Shown here one piece after another: positions 45,018 to 54,398 of a stretch of DNA of 64,000 nucleotides. Positions within the stretch are counted from its first letter, which is position 1. Each line of letters opens with the position of its first letter. The notes beneath the pieces were generated by a model that was not told the DNA's origin, did not search any database, and saw only the letters and a list, made by a program, of their open reading frames with translations. A program made the position numbers and the translations under genes. The DNA is from VAZQ01 sp034669045 (GTDB taxonomy: Bacteria > Pseudomonadota > Alphaproteobacteria > Rhizobiales > Xanthobacteraceae), in contig JAXDOD010000026.1 of the NCBI GenBank assembly GCA_034669045.1, positions 1 to 64,000 on the forward strand. Direction: 5' to 3'.

Positions 45018-47267
45018 ATGCTCTACCGGCTCGTTTATCCAGTGTTCAAGTTCCTGAAGCGGCATCCGAATTTCGTTCCGCTCACCCTCTTGGCCGTTGT
45101 CATTCTCGCGATCGCACCGATCGTCTACGCAAAAATCTATCAGCATTGGGATACGGATCCCGATCGCGGCGCCATCGCCATCGCCGGCGGCGCATTCGGC
45201 GAAAGCTATTCGAAGCCGCGCTATCTGGAGCAGGGCTGGACCGCCAACGACAGCCTGTGGTTCTACAACACGTCGCAGGGTTCGGGGCTGATGCCCTACG
45301 ACTTTTTCCTGGTCCTCAAGCAGGCCGACTCGGATGAGTTGTTTCGGTCCGACAAGAACATCGACAAGTTCCGCTATCTGCCGCAGAAAAAAACCTTCTT
45401 CAATCCCGACGCCCTGCCGGTCGGCTTTGTGAAGACGACCTATCGGGGCCAGGACTACGTCGGCCACACCTGCGCCGCCTGCCACACCGGCCAGGTCAAC
45501 TACAAAGGCCAGGCCATCCGCATCGACGGCGGGCCGGCGATGGCCGACATGGTCGGCTTCTTGACCAAATTACAAAAGGCCATGGAGGCCGCCCAAAACG
45601 GCGACAAGCGAAAGTCCTTCGTCGCGGACGTGCTGAAACTGAACAACGGTTACCGCTCCGAGAAAGAGGTCGTCGACGATCTAGAAAAGTGGAAGAACAC
45701 GCTGCAGCGCTACAACACGATCAACCACAGCCAGGTCGAATATGGCCATGCCCGGCTGGATGCCTTCGGGCGCATCTACAACCGCGTCGTCCAATACGCC
45801 ATCAGCAAAGCTCAGTTTGCCAAGGAGCTGGCGCTGGTCGTTCTTCCCACCGGGAGGCGCGTCCTCAGCGGCGCCGAGATCGAGAAGGTCCTCGAAGGCT
45901 TGGGCCGTGGAATTGTCTTCAGCGACGACGAATTTGCCACGATCGTGGCGCGGCTGCTGTCCAAGGCACCAGGCTATCCGGGCCTGGAGCCAAAAGAATT
46001 TCTCTATGTCAGAGACAAGATCTTCAACGCTCCCGATGCTCCGGTCAGTTATCCGTTCCTGTGGGACATCTCGCACTCCGACTATCTTCAATGGAACGGG
46101 CTCGCGGCCAATGCCGGACCTGGGCCGCTCGGCCGCAATACCGGCGAGGTGATCGGGGTGTTCGGGATCCTCGACTGGGGAGAACAAGATACGTCGTGGC
46201 GTCACCCGTTTGCCATGCTGCAGCAGTTCAGCCTCTCCGCGCTGCTGAGCGGCCAGCACAACAAAAAGCATGTCATTGGGTTCAATTCGTCCATCAACAT
46301 ATTCAACCTGCAGCGGCTGGAGAGCCGCTTGCGCGATCTCAAATCGCCGGAATGGCCGTTCTGCCGCAATGCCGCGAATGAATATTACCTTCCGGAGCCG
46401 CAGAAGGGCGTGCCTCCGTCGCACCCGAAATACTGCCCGGGCAGCGACAAGAGGTTCAATGAGGCGCAGAGGTTCCAGGGCGAATTGATCTACATCGATC
46501 GCTGCCAGCGCTGCCACACGGTGGTGGACCGGTCGGCCTGGGACCGGATCGTCGTCGGCCACATGTCCGACGCCGATAGGATCGGCACCGATCCGGCGAT
46601 GGCGGAAAACAGCGTCAAGCGCAACGGCCAGTCCGGCAACTTCAAGGACACCTACCAGGACACTCCCGCGGGACCTCTCGTCGTCAAGGAAGACGCGCCG
46701 GTCGTGCAAATCCTCACGGCTGCGACCAAAGGCGTCATCGCCACGCCGGACGCCGATAAATGGTGGCCCCGGCGCATGGTCGAATGGGTCTATGCCCTGG
46801 TCATGTCGTTTGCCGACAACACGATCCACCCGAGCGTCAAGGACGGGGACTACAGTCCGGACACGACGGCGCAGCCCTATGCCAGTCTGCACGCCTACAA
46901 GGGCCGCTCGCTGAACGGCATCTGGGCGACGGCGCCGTATCTGCACAACGGCTCGGTGCCAACCTTATGGGATCTCCTGGTTCCTGCCGCCGAACGGCCA
47001 AAATCATTCGAGGTCGGCGCCCGCGAGTTCGATCCAGACAAGGTCGGGTTCAAGAGCGCCGGCTACGATGGCACCCAGTTTCACACCGACCTACAGCGGG
47101 GCAACCACAACACAGGACACGAAGGATATTGTTCGATCACGCGTCGGCTGCCGGACAAGGACGTCGCCAAGGCTATCATCGACAAGAATCCCGCGAAGGC
47201 CGACCCGGACTGCTCTCTGACGGAAGAACAACGACAGGCTTTGATCGAGTACTTGAGGTCGCTTTAG
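45018..47267 (+). CDS. Membrane-anchored diheme cytochrome c, RoxA-like oxygenase/peroxidase
   Basis: Large c-type cytochrome, 749 residues, exported and held by an N-terminal helix (about 19-38). It has two heme-attachment motifs: CAACH (152-156) and CQRCH (496-500). The order and the late YKGRSLNGIWATAPYLHNGSVPTLWDLL segment match the RoxA/RoxB group of diheme dioxygenases and related peroxidases, which cleave polyisoprene or react with peroxides. Start 45018 has GGGGGA upstream; the frame is open back to 44937. It leads a cluster with a P450 and three hydrolases. The substrate is unknown; oxidised lipids or isoprenoids are plausible. Confidence 0.75.
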   Translation: MLYRLVYPVFKFLKRHPNFVPLTLLAVVILAIAPIVYAKIYQHWDTDPDRGAIAIAGGAFGESYSKPRYLEQGWTANDSLWFYNTSQGSGLMPYDFFLVLKQADSDELFRSDKNIDKFRYLPQKKTFFNPDALPVGFVKTTYRGQDYVGHTCAACHTGQVNYKGQAIRIDGGPAMADMVGFLTKLQKAMEAAQNGDKRKSFVADVLKLNNGYRSEKEVVDDLEKWKNTLQRYNTINHSQVEYGHARLDAFGRIYNRVVQYAISKAQFAKELALVVLPTGRRVLSGAEIEKVLEGLGRGIVFSDDEFATIVARLLSKAPGYPGLEPKEFLYVRDKIFNAPDAPVSYPFLWDISHSDYLQWNGLAANAGPGPLGRNTGEVIGVFGILDWGEQDTSWRHPFAMLQQFSLSALLSGQHNKKHVIGFNSSINIFNLQRLESRLRDLKSPEWPFCRNAANEYYLPEPQKGVPPSHPKYCPGSDKRFNEAQRFQGELIYIDRCQRCHTVVDRSAWDRIVVGHMSDADRIGTDPAMAENSVKRNGQSGNFKDTYQDTPAGPLVVKEDAPVVQILTAATKGVIATPDADKWWPRRMVEWVYALVMSFADNTIHPSVKDGDYSPDTTAQPYASLHAYKGRSLNGIWATAPYLHNGSVPTLWDLLVPAAERPKSFEVGAREFDPDKVGFKSAGYDGTQFHTDLQRGNHNTGHEGYCSITRRLPDKDVAKAIIDKNPAKADPDCSLTEEQRQALIEYLRSL

Positions 47268-47300
47268 CAAAGGCTGTGGCAATCACGGGTGGGGCGCACA

Positions 47301-48698
47301 ATGGCCGACGGACAGCGGAATTACCTGCAGGAATACGACGCCGCGCCGGACGATCAGAAGTACCGATTGGTCCAGCGCTGGATGAAAACCGAGCCGCTTG
47401 CATTCTTCAAGCAGCTCCGGGAGCAGCGTCCCATCCTGGTGACGCCCGAATGCACGCTGGTCACCCTGTTCAGCGACCTGACCGACGTCATGCAAATGCC
47501 CGCGGTGTTCACGGTCGATCTCTACAAGCCCAAGATGGGCGTCACCCCGACCGAAGTCGGCTATCTGATGGCGCACGACGACGACGCCCTGCATTATCGC
47601 GAAAAGTCGCTGATGCAGGGCCTGCTGAACCGCGAGGACCTGCCCCGCGTCAGGACCCTGATCGAAAACACGGCTCGGAAGGTTCTCGACGATGCCGGCG
47701 GGTCCATCGAAATCGTCAACCAATACTGCCGCATGGTTCCTGCGCATCTGGTGCAGGATTATTTCGGCTTGGACGGCGTGAAGCGGGAAGAGCTGATCGA
47801 ATGGTCGTACTGGAACCAGTACGACGCCTTCCACAACCAGCCTTTCGATCTCAACCCGCCGGATCAATTTCAGTACATCGTGAAAAAGCACGATGAGGTT
47901 ACCGAGAAGCTGGTTTGCTACATCGCCGTGCTCATGGCCCGAAAGCTGGTCACGGTCATCCTCGGGAATATCGTGCGGATCATTCTCGCGCCGCTGCGGC
48001 TGCTCGGCAACCTGCTGTGCCGGCTGCTCGGCTGCAAGCCGGGGCCGCGCCAGTCGAAAGACGACATGGTCAAGCGGATGCTCCGCTCCAGGTTCGCCAA
48101 GGAGGTGGATTTCCCCATAACCCGCGTCGCCGTCAACGCGGGCGGTCTCCTGATCGGGGCGATCGAGACGACATCGCAGGCGGTCGCGCAGGTCATCGAG
48201 TTTTTTCTCGTGCACCGGCCGGACTTGCTGGACGACGTCAAGCAAAAGGCCGCGCTCGCCGACCCGGCCGCTTTCGATTCCATGGTTTGGGAAGCATTGC
48301 GCTTTGTGCCGATCAGTCCTTACATGTTCCGGCAAGCCTCGACCGATTACGTCATCGCCAAAGGCACCGATCGCAATACCGCTATTCCCGCCCGCACCAA
48401 CGTCCTGCTGATATCGCAGTCGGCGATGTTCGACAGCTACGCCTATGACAAGCCGGAAATCTTCAATCCCAATCGAAACTGGTATCATCACTTCAATTTC
48501 GGCTTCGGTTCACACGAATGCCTCGGAAAATATGTCGGCATGGTGATGATTCCGGAAATGGTCCGCCAGGTCATGCTGAGAAACAATATCGCCGGCAAGG
48601 CCAGGATCAGCCGCCGCAACGGCGCGCTTTACGGCAACGGTCCGGGTGCCGGCGCGGACGGGCCGTTTCCCGAAGAATACAATCTGGCTTGGCAATAG
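47301..48698 (+). CDS. Cytochrome P450 with hydrophobic insert
   Basis: Heme-thiolate enzyme, 465 residues from ATG 47301; a GTG at 47289 adds four residues. Core motifs are intact: I-helix GAIETT (286-291), ExxR EALR (331-334) and the heme loop FGFGSHECLG with Cys407. Unusual is a basic, hydrophobic stretch at about 203-245 (YIAVLMARKLVTVILGNIV and on), in the F-G region, which could dip into a membrane. It lies 33 bases after the diheme cytochrome gene. The two may act on the same hydrophobic substrate. A fatty acid peroxidase or isomerase role is possible. Confidence 0.88.
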   Translation: MADGQRNYLQEYDAAPDDQKYRLVQRWMKTEPLAFFKQLREQRPILVTPECTLVTLFSDLTDVMQMPAVFTVDLYKPKMGVTPTEVGYLMAHDDDALHYREKSLMQGLLNREDLPRVRTLIENTARKVLDDAGGSIEIVNQYCRMVPAHLVQDYFGLDGVKREELIEWSYWNQYDAFHNQPFDLNPPDQFQYIVKKHDEVTEKLVCYIAVLMARKLVTVILGNIVRIILAPLRLLGNLLCRLLGCKPGPRQSKDDMVKRMLRSRFAKEVDFPITRVAVNAGGLLIGAIETTSQAVAQVIEFFLVHRPDLLDDVKQKAALADPAAFDSMVWEALRFVPISPYMFRQASTDYVIAKGTDRNTAIPARTNVLLISQSAMFDSYAYDKPEIFNPNRNWYHHFNFGFGSHECLGKYVGMVMIPEMVRQVMLRNNIAGKARISRRNGALYGNGPGAGADGPFPEEYNLAWQ

Positions 48699-48770
48699 CG
48701 CGCCGAGCGAGCGGTACATCGGTCTTGTTTTCACCTGACGAAGCCTCCTGATCAGATTGGACATCGCAAC

Positions 48771-50087
48771 ATGCAGACCACTGAGCCCCAAGAGCCGGTC
48801 GTCGTTACTTTCCGCGAAGTGGAGAAGGTGCTCACCGGCCAGGAAGCGGTCGGCAACCTCACGGAGGTGGCCAACAAGGATCTCACGGCCACCCCGTTGG
48901 AAAGGGCCACCGTCATGGCCGCCATGGGCAACGTGCTCAACGAACTGCGCCGCGCCGAACACGAGGCCGGCGCGCTGGTCCTGACGACGCCGCAACACGG
49001 CCCGACATCGCGCCTGCAGAGCCTGATCGCGTCCGGCGAAGCGGCCAACCTGAAATTCGATCCGCTGCCGAGTGGCGGCCTGGAGGCGAAGTTCGATACC
49101 GACGACTGGTTCGGCTGGGCCAGCGTGGCGTGGGAGAAACTCAAGCATCTCAAGCCGCACCCCATGAAACGTCCGGCCGCCGCGCTTGCCGAGCCTTTTC
49201 CGGACCAGGGGCGGATCGGCGTGCTCGGCGACTGGGGTACCGGCCTGTACGGCGCGCCGCGGATCGCGAAATCGGTGCGGGAGGATCCGGACCCGTTTGC
49301 CATGCTGCTGCACCTCGGCGACGTCTACTATTCCGGCACGTCGAGCGAGGTGAAGCAGCGCTTCCTCGACCTGTGGCCGTCGCGAAACGGAGCCGTCAAT
49401 CGTGCGGTGAATTCGAACCACGAAATGTATTCCGGCGGCGACGCCTACTTCAACGACATCCTGCCGAAGTTCGGCCAGGAGGGCAGCTACTTCGCCTTCC
49501 AGAACAAGCACTGGACGCTGGTGGGGCTGGACGTCGCCTATATCGATCACGATATCGACGCCGAGCAGATCGAATGGCTCAAGAAGATCCTGGCCAAGGC
49601 CGGCGATCGCAAGGTGGTGCTGTTCTCCCACCACCAGCTTTATTCGCATTTCGAAAAGCAGGGCAGCAAGCTCTGGAACCATCCGGAGTTCGGCGACATC
49701 CTTCGCAGCAAGCGGATTTTCGGCTGGTACTGGGGCCACGAACATCGCTGCACAGTGTTCGAGGGACCCGACCAGAACTTCGGCATCCTGGCGCGCTGCA
49801 TCGGCCACAGCGGCATGCCGGAAAGCGGCACCAAGACCGGCAATCTGCCGCGCGCCGGTGAGCCAGCCTACGCCAAGGCCGAGTGGCGGCGCAGTCCGGC
49901 GCAGACGATCGAGGGGAACGCGCTACCGAACGCGGTCGTGCTGTCAGGACGCAACGAGTACATCAAGGGTGAGGAAGACAAGTTCACGCCGCACGGTTAC
50001 GCCGTGCTGACCCTCGATGGTCCGTCGCTCAAGGAGCAGATCCTCACTCCGACCCGTGAGGTCGTCTACGAGAAGACGTTGGTCTAG
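48771..50087 (+). CDS. Calcineurin-like metallophosphoesterase
   Basis: Metallophosphoesterase of 438 residues without a signal peptide, so likely cytoplasmic. Motifs in order: GDWGTG (153-158), LHLGDVYYSG (180-189), NSNHE (214-218, Gly of the usual GNHE replaced by Ser-Asn), SHHQ (286-289) and WGHEH (321-325), giving a full dinuclear metal site. The first 130 residues form a separate helical, Glu-rich region (FREVEKVLTGQEAVGNLTEVANKDL) before the catalytic fold. It is 72 bases after the P450 and 5 bases before the protease gene. The substrate could be a nucleotide, phospholipid or phosphoprotein. Confidence 0.85.
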   Translation: MQTTEPQEPVVVTFREVEKVLTGQEAVGNLTEVANKDLTATPLERATVMAAMGNVLNELRRAEHEAGALVLTTPQHGPTSRLQSLIASGEAANLKFDPLPSGGLEAKFDTDDWFGWASVAWEKLKHLKPHPMKRPAAALAEPFPDQGRIGVLGDWGTGLYGAPRIAKSVREDPDPFAMLLHLGDVYYSGTSSEVKQRFLDLWPSRNGAVNRAVNSNHEMYSGGDAYFNDILPKFGQEGSYFAFQNKHWTLVGLDVAYIDHDIDAEQIEWLKKILAKAGDRKVVLFSHHQLYSHFEKQGSKLWNHPEFGDILRSKRIFGWYWGHEHRCTVFEGPDQNFGILARCIGHSGMPESGTKTGNLPRAGEPAYAKAEWRRSPAQTIEGNALPNAVVLSGRNEYIKGEEDKFTPHGYAVLTLDGPSLKEQILTPTREVVYEKTLV

Positions 50088-50092
50088 CGGCC

Positions 50093-51049
50093 ATGGCCAT
50101 CGGCAAGCGAGAGCAGTTCCTGCGCGACCGCGCCGTCCGTGCCCTCGGCAACCACCAGGTCACCGAGGCCGTCGCCAAGGTGAAAGCGATCATCGGCCCT
50201 GCCAATATTCCCGACAGCGAGCCGCTGGCCCAGTCCGCGCTCGACAAGTTGCATCAAGGCGAGACCCCGACTGTCGAGGAGCTCACCGCGCTGGAAATCG
50301 TCGTGCGGCTGCTGCGACCTGTGGTGTTCTCGCGCAACGGCGCACTCGCCGATCTGCCTGACCAGGGCGGTCACAATCTCTATCCGGCGGAACTGAAGGA
50401 CTCCTGGAGCGCCTTTCGCGACCTCGTCAAACCGCTGGTACCGTCGATCGGCCGGGTGGAGGATCGGAAGTTCAAGCACGTCGGCACCGGCTTCCTGGTG
50501 GCAGATGGCGTGTTGGCGACCAACCGGCACGTTCTCGGCGTGTTGTCCTTCGGCGCGGAAGTGCTGACACCGGGGGCGGCGCGCGTCGTCTTCAAGCAGG
50601 AGATCGACTCGTCCAATGACAGGGTGGACATCGTCTCGATTGACGGCGTGGCGGCAGTCCATCCAAAGCTGGACATGGTGCTGCTCACCGTCGCCAAGCT
50701 GGGACGGCCGGCCGTTGAGATGGACCCGGCCGGCGCGACCGAGACTACGAAGGTGGTGGCGATCGGCTATCCGGGCAAAGACCCGGTCAACAATCCGCTG
50801 TTCCTCTCCGGCGTTTTTGGCAATGATTTTGGGGTCAAGCGCGCGGCGCTCGGCGAAGTGCTCGACGGCACCGAAACGCCGTCGCTGTTCCACGACTGCT
50901 CGACCACGCAGGGCAACTCGGGGTCGCCGATTTTTTCCATGAGCAGCGGCAAGGTCGCCGGTATCCACCGCGCCGGGCACTTCATGTACCGCAACGAGGC
51001 GGTGGACGCGCAGGAACTGCGGAAGTTCGTCCAGTCCGCCCAACCGTGA
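50093..51049 (+). CDS. Trypsin-like serine protease with N-terminal helical domain
   Basis: Serine protease of the trypsin fold, 318 residues, with no visible signal peptide. The catalytic triad is complete: H146 (ATNRHVL), D194 (KLDMVLL) and S276 (GNSGSPIF), with AGIHRAG after it. Residues 1-100 form a helical domain (FLRDRAVRALGNHQVTEAVAKVKAII and TVEELTALEIVVRLL) not needed for catalysis. It resembles, in size and place, the effector-associated adaptor domains of bacterial conflict systems. It starts 5 bases after the phosphoesterase and ends 7 bases before the caspase-like gene. Confidence 0.87.
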   Translation: MAIGKREQFLRDRAVRALGNHQVTEAVAKVKAIIGPANIPDSEPLAQSALDKLHQGETPTVEELTALEIVVRLLRPVVFSRNGALADLPDQGGHNLYPAELKDSWSAFRDLVKPLVPSIGRVEDRKFKHVGTGFLVADGVLATNRHVLGVLSFGAEVLTPGAARVVFKQEIDSSNDRVDIVSIDGVAAVHPKLDMVLLTVAKLGRPAVEMDPAGATETTKVVAIGYPGKDPVNNPLFLSGVFGNDFGVKRAALGEVLDGTETPSLFHDCSTTQGNSGSPIFSMSSGKVAGIHRAGHFMYRNEAVDAQELRKFVQSAQP

Positions 51050-51056
51050 GCCGACC

Positions 51057-53351
51057 ATGGCTGTCCGCGGCCTCATCATTGCCGTCGAGAATTATCCGAA
51101 AGTGCAGGTCGGCGGCATCGCCAAGAGCCTGCCGGGAACGCTCCAGGCGGGACTGGATTTCAAGGCTTGGCTGCTGGAAAAATGGAAGGCAGAAGGCCGC
51201 CAGGACAATGACACGCAACTGATTTTTTGCTCCGACCCGGTGCAGCCCGGCGGCGTCGGCGCAACCAGCAATGACATTCGCAAGGCGATGCTCAAGCTCA
51301 AGGACCAGGGCCAAAGCGCCACGGAAGAGCTCTATTTCTTCCTCAGCGGCCACGGCTTTTCGTTTGTCGAGAGGCCCGGCAGTCGGGCCGACATCGTGAT
51401 CGCGTCCGATTTCGAGGATCCGGCCTTGTCGGGCAACGCTTGCCTCAATCTTGATGCGATCATCGCGTGGCTGCGCGATCATCTCGGCACCGGCCGGCAC
51501 TATTATTTTGTCGACGCCTGCCGCAACGAGCTCAACGCCAGCCAGATCCAGATCGGTTCGCTGCTGCCGATCGACCCGCAGGCGTCCGGCGAAGCCTCGA
51601 CCTACGTCCTCCAGTCGACCGTGGACGGAGCCGTGGCGGCGGCAAACGGCACGTTTTCCGCGACGTTGCTGGCCGGCTTGCGCGGCCGGGGCCGGGCCAA
51701 GGTATGGCAGGCGCAGGTCAACGACAAGATGTTCGTCCGCTACGACTCGCTGCGGAGCCATTTGAAAGGCCTGCTTGCAGACAAACAGAAGATCACCAGC
51801 AGGGTCGAAGGCTCCGACGGCGAGAGCGACGGATTGCTGGCGACGCTGCGTCCCATTCCCATGTCGAAGTGCACGATCGCCATTGAAGACGCGCCGGCGC
51901 CGCTCGACGGAGAGCTCGTGTACAGACGAGGTCACTCCAGAGCCGAGGAACGCCAGCCGCTGGTCAATCAGCCCATCGTCCTGGCGCTGGAGCCGGATGA
52001 CTACACGGTTTTATTGCGGCTGAAGAACGAGGTCGTTGAGACCGCCACTCCCATGCCGTTGGACCTTTATGAGGATCGCAGTCTCATATTCAAGCGCATC
52101 GCCCCGGGGACGCCCGAGTCGACCTTGGAGCCAATAGGCCGCGTACCGGAAGTGGGGGCGGAGTCGAACATGGATATCGTTGTGCCGGACGGCACAATGT
52201 TCCAACTGGACAACGTGAACACCGGAGAGGAGGCGGTCTTCAACACGTCGGCGCGCGTAACGCTGCCGACGGGGCGCTATTTCGGCACCTTGCGCAATCT
52301 GCATGGTCATGTCTTCAAACGGCAAGAAATCAATTTGGAGCCGGGACAGGACGGCACCCTGAACGTCGCCGAATGGCAGCAAAGCGCGCCGCATGTTGCG
52401 ATCGCAAGCAAGCTGCCCAGTTACGCGGTGCATGATGGCGCCGTCGATTTTTCCGAATCGCTCGACGGCGCAATCACCGATCCGGATCTAGACCTGTGGC
52501 TGGCGCTGGTCGGTGGCGGGCGAATCCTGGGGTCGACCGGCGACTACTCCAAGCTCGCCGGGCTTCCGTTGCACAATTTTTCCGGCGAGCAGGCGGGCGC
52601 TTCGCCGATCTATATGCTGGCGGGATTTGAAGACGTCGATACGAAATTGCACGTCGGTCTATCCCGCGACGCCGGCGTGACCTGGGGGACAGCGACGCAG
52701 GCGCCCGACATGCCGGGAATCTGCGAGGCGTATTTCGCGGCGGCGCCAGGCTGGAAACTCGTCTCATTGAGGATCGATGATCAGGCTCCCTACACTATCG
52801 CCAGCCTCGCCAGCCCCAACCGGGGAATGCTCATCACGCTTACCCTGGATGATGAGGGCAATCCGCGCGTGTCGCAGTATCTACTGCCGCTCGGGCATTT
52901 GGTGGATCACCTGCCGACCGACATGAAAGACCGGGTGAAAGGGCGCAATCACTTGCGCGACGTCCGGTTTCTTGCGCAAGCGAACCGCGCATTCCGCAAG
53001 CGGCGCGATCTCCGGAAAGAGGTCCCGGCGGACGAATTGACCGAGCTGCTCGACGCAAAATGGCTCGATCCGATTGCGTCCACGCTCGCCTCATACGAGG
53101 CGTTGCGGCGTGGCCGGAAGGACGAACTGCGCCAAGTGGTCGCGAACATGAAGCGCTTCTTCGGCGACATTCCCGATACCGCGGCTCTGGCGAAACTCGC
53201 CGGCGAGGACACCGAACGTCCTCACGGCGTTCCACTGTTCGCCGACGGCCTGCGCGCGTTTCCCGATTTCGCCGAGTGGCTACCGCTGCCGGCTGGACAC
53301 CTCGATTTCGCCAGTCCCTGGACCGCATGGCGCGCCGCGGTGAAGAGTTAA
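51057..53351 (+). CDS. Caspase-like (peptidase C14) protease with large C-terminal region
   Basis: Caspase-fold protease of 764 residues. The N-terminal domain (about 1-250) starts RGLIIAVENYPK and carries the catalytic dyad H99 (FLSGHGFSF) and C155 (YYFVDACRNE). The Asp-rich region near ADIVIASDFEDP may line the substrate pocket. Residues about 280-500 look like beta-rich sandwich domains, and 620-764 is partly helical (FRKRRDLRKEVPADELTELLDAKW); I recognise no family there. No transmembrane segment is seen. It is the last gene of the cluster and follows the trypsin-like gene by 7 bases, so the two proteases are almost surely made together. Confidence 0.85.
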   Translation: MAVRGLIIAVENYPKVQVGGIAKSLPGTLQAGLDFKAWLLEKWKAEGRQDNDTQLIFCSDPVQPGGVGATSNDIRKAMLKLKDQGQSATEELYFFLSGHGFSFVERPGSRADIVIASDFEDPALSGNACLNLDAIIAWLRDHLGTGRHYYFVDACRNELNASQIQIGSLLPIDPQASGEASTYVLQSTVDGAVAAANGTFSATLLAGLRGRGRAKVWQAQVNDKMFVRYDSLRSHLKGLLADKQKITSRVEGSDGESDGLLATLRPIPMSKCTIAIEDAPAPLDGELVYRRGHSRAEERQPLVNQPIVLALEPDDYTVLLRLKNEVVETATPMPLDLYEDRSLIFKRIAPGTPESTLEPIGRVPEVGAESNMDIVVPDGTMFQLDNVNTGEEAVFNTSARVTLPTGRYFGTLRNLHGHVFKRQEINLEPGQDGTLNVAEWQQSAPHVAIASKLPSYAVHDGAVDFSESLDGAITDPDLDLWLALVGGGRILGSTGDYSKLAGLPLHNFSGEQAGASPIYMLAGFEDVDTKLHVGLSRDAGVTWGTATQAPDMPGICEAYFAAAPGWKLVSLRIDDQAPYTIASLASPNRGMLITLTLDDEGNPRVSQYLLPLGHLVDHLPTDMKDRVKGRNHLRDVRFLAQANRAFRKRRDLRKEVPADELTELLDAKWLDPIASTLASYEALRRGRKDELRQVVANMKRFFGDIPDTAALAKLAGEDTERPHGVPLFADGLRAFPDFAEWLPLPAGHLDFASPWTAWRAAVKS

Positions 53352-53379
53352 GCCGCCGGGCCGATCCGAAACACAGCTA

Positions 53380-54363
53380 TCAAGACCCCTTGAGCGGGCG
53401 GCAGGAGGTGGCCGCCGTGTCGGTCATTTGCAGGCAGTATTCGCGGCCCGGACGATCGACCCGAAAACTCTCGATGAATCCGCCCTGGCGTTGGGTGACA
53501 TAAACGGTTTTTCCATCAGGCCCGCCAAACGCGAGATTGGTCGGCTCCTTCGCCTTCAGGATCACTTCACGTTCGATTTTCCCATCCGGCGACAGGACGG
53601 CGACAGTGCCCTTCAATATCCTGGCCACGAGAATTCGGCCGTCGATGTCCGTACGCAAGCCGTCAATGCTGAAATCACTGAATTTCCTGATCAGGCGTTG
53701 CGCAGCCAGCAGCGCCCCGTCCAACCGATAAGCCCATATCTCGCGTGTGTCGGATTCGCCCACATACAGGGTCTTTCCGTCAGGGCTCAGGTCAATGCCG
53801 TTGGTCGTACTCATCTTGCGAGCGCTCGACATGACCTCGCCGACGCCATTGCCGTCCGGGCCGCGCCTGATCCTCCAAACCTGACCGTCATGGCGCTTCC
53901 AGTGCGGATCGCTCGCGTAGATCGTGCCGTCTGCGGCGATCGTCAGGTCGTTCGGTTGATTGAACTGGTCAGAATGAAAATAGACACGAGGTTCATTTTG
54001 ACCGCGCTCGAACACAAACACGTTGTGATTCTTGTAGTCGGCAACATACATGCGTCCATCGCGGCTGAAGCGGATCGCGTTTCCAACGCTTCCCGCCGGA
54101 AGCTCGGCAAAGGTTTCGGAGTTGGGCGCACCGGGGTTCACCTTGCCGATCGTGCCCTGCTTTAGGTGATTCACGACATACAACGTGCCGGTCCCATCGA
54201 CGGCGGGTCCTTCGATCCCGAAGGTGTACTCGCGCGATGGCGTGAGCTGACGGCTCTCGAACAAGCCGGGCTCCGCGGCCACCGCGGTGACCAATACGGC
54301 TCCGACGAGGAGCGCACCGATTGCCGAGCCGCTGATTGCCGAACCATTGAGTCGCAATGTCAC
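53380..54363 (-). CDS. Secreted SMP-30/gluconolactonase-like beta-propeller protein
   Basis: Exported beta-propeller of the SMP-30/lactonase group, 327 residues. A signal peptide is at about 1-30 (GALLVGAVLVTAVAAEPG). Propeller motifs include EGPAVDGTGTLYVVNH, GRMYVADYKNHNVFVF, NQPNDLTIAADGTIYASDPHWK, NGIDLSPDGKTLYVGES and VDGLRTDIDGRILVA-type calcium-site positions. It is probably a periplasmic lactonase or sensor. It converges on the caspase-like gene with 28 bases between and runs with the PQQ-type gene upstream of it, 35 bases away. Confidence 0.85.
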   Translation of the reverse strand: MTLRLNGSAISGSAIGALLVGAVLVTAVAAEPGLFESRQLTPSREYTFGIEGPAVDGTGTLYVVNHLKQGTIGKVNPGAPNSETFAELPAGSVGNAIRFSRDGRMYVADYKNHNVFVFERGQNEPRVYFHSDQFNQPNDLTIAADGTIYASDPHWKRHDGQVWRIRRGPDGNGVGEVMSSARKMSTTNGIDLSPDGKTLYVGESDTREIWAYRLDGALLAAQRLIRKFSDFSIDGLRTDIDGRILVARILKGTVAVLSPDGKIEREVILKAKEPTNLAFGGPDGKTVYVTQRQGGFIESFRVDRPGREYCLQMTDTAATSCRPLKGS

Positions 54364-54398
54364 GGTCTTTCCGATCGAAGAATTCCGCCCGCCGACAA

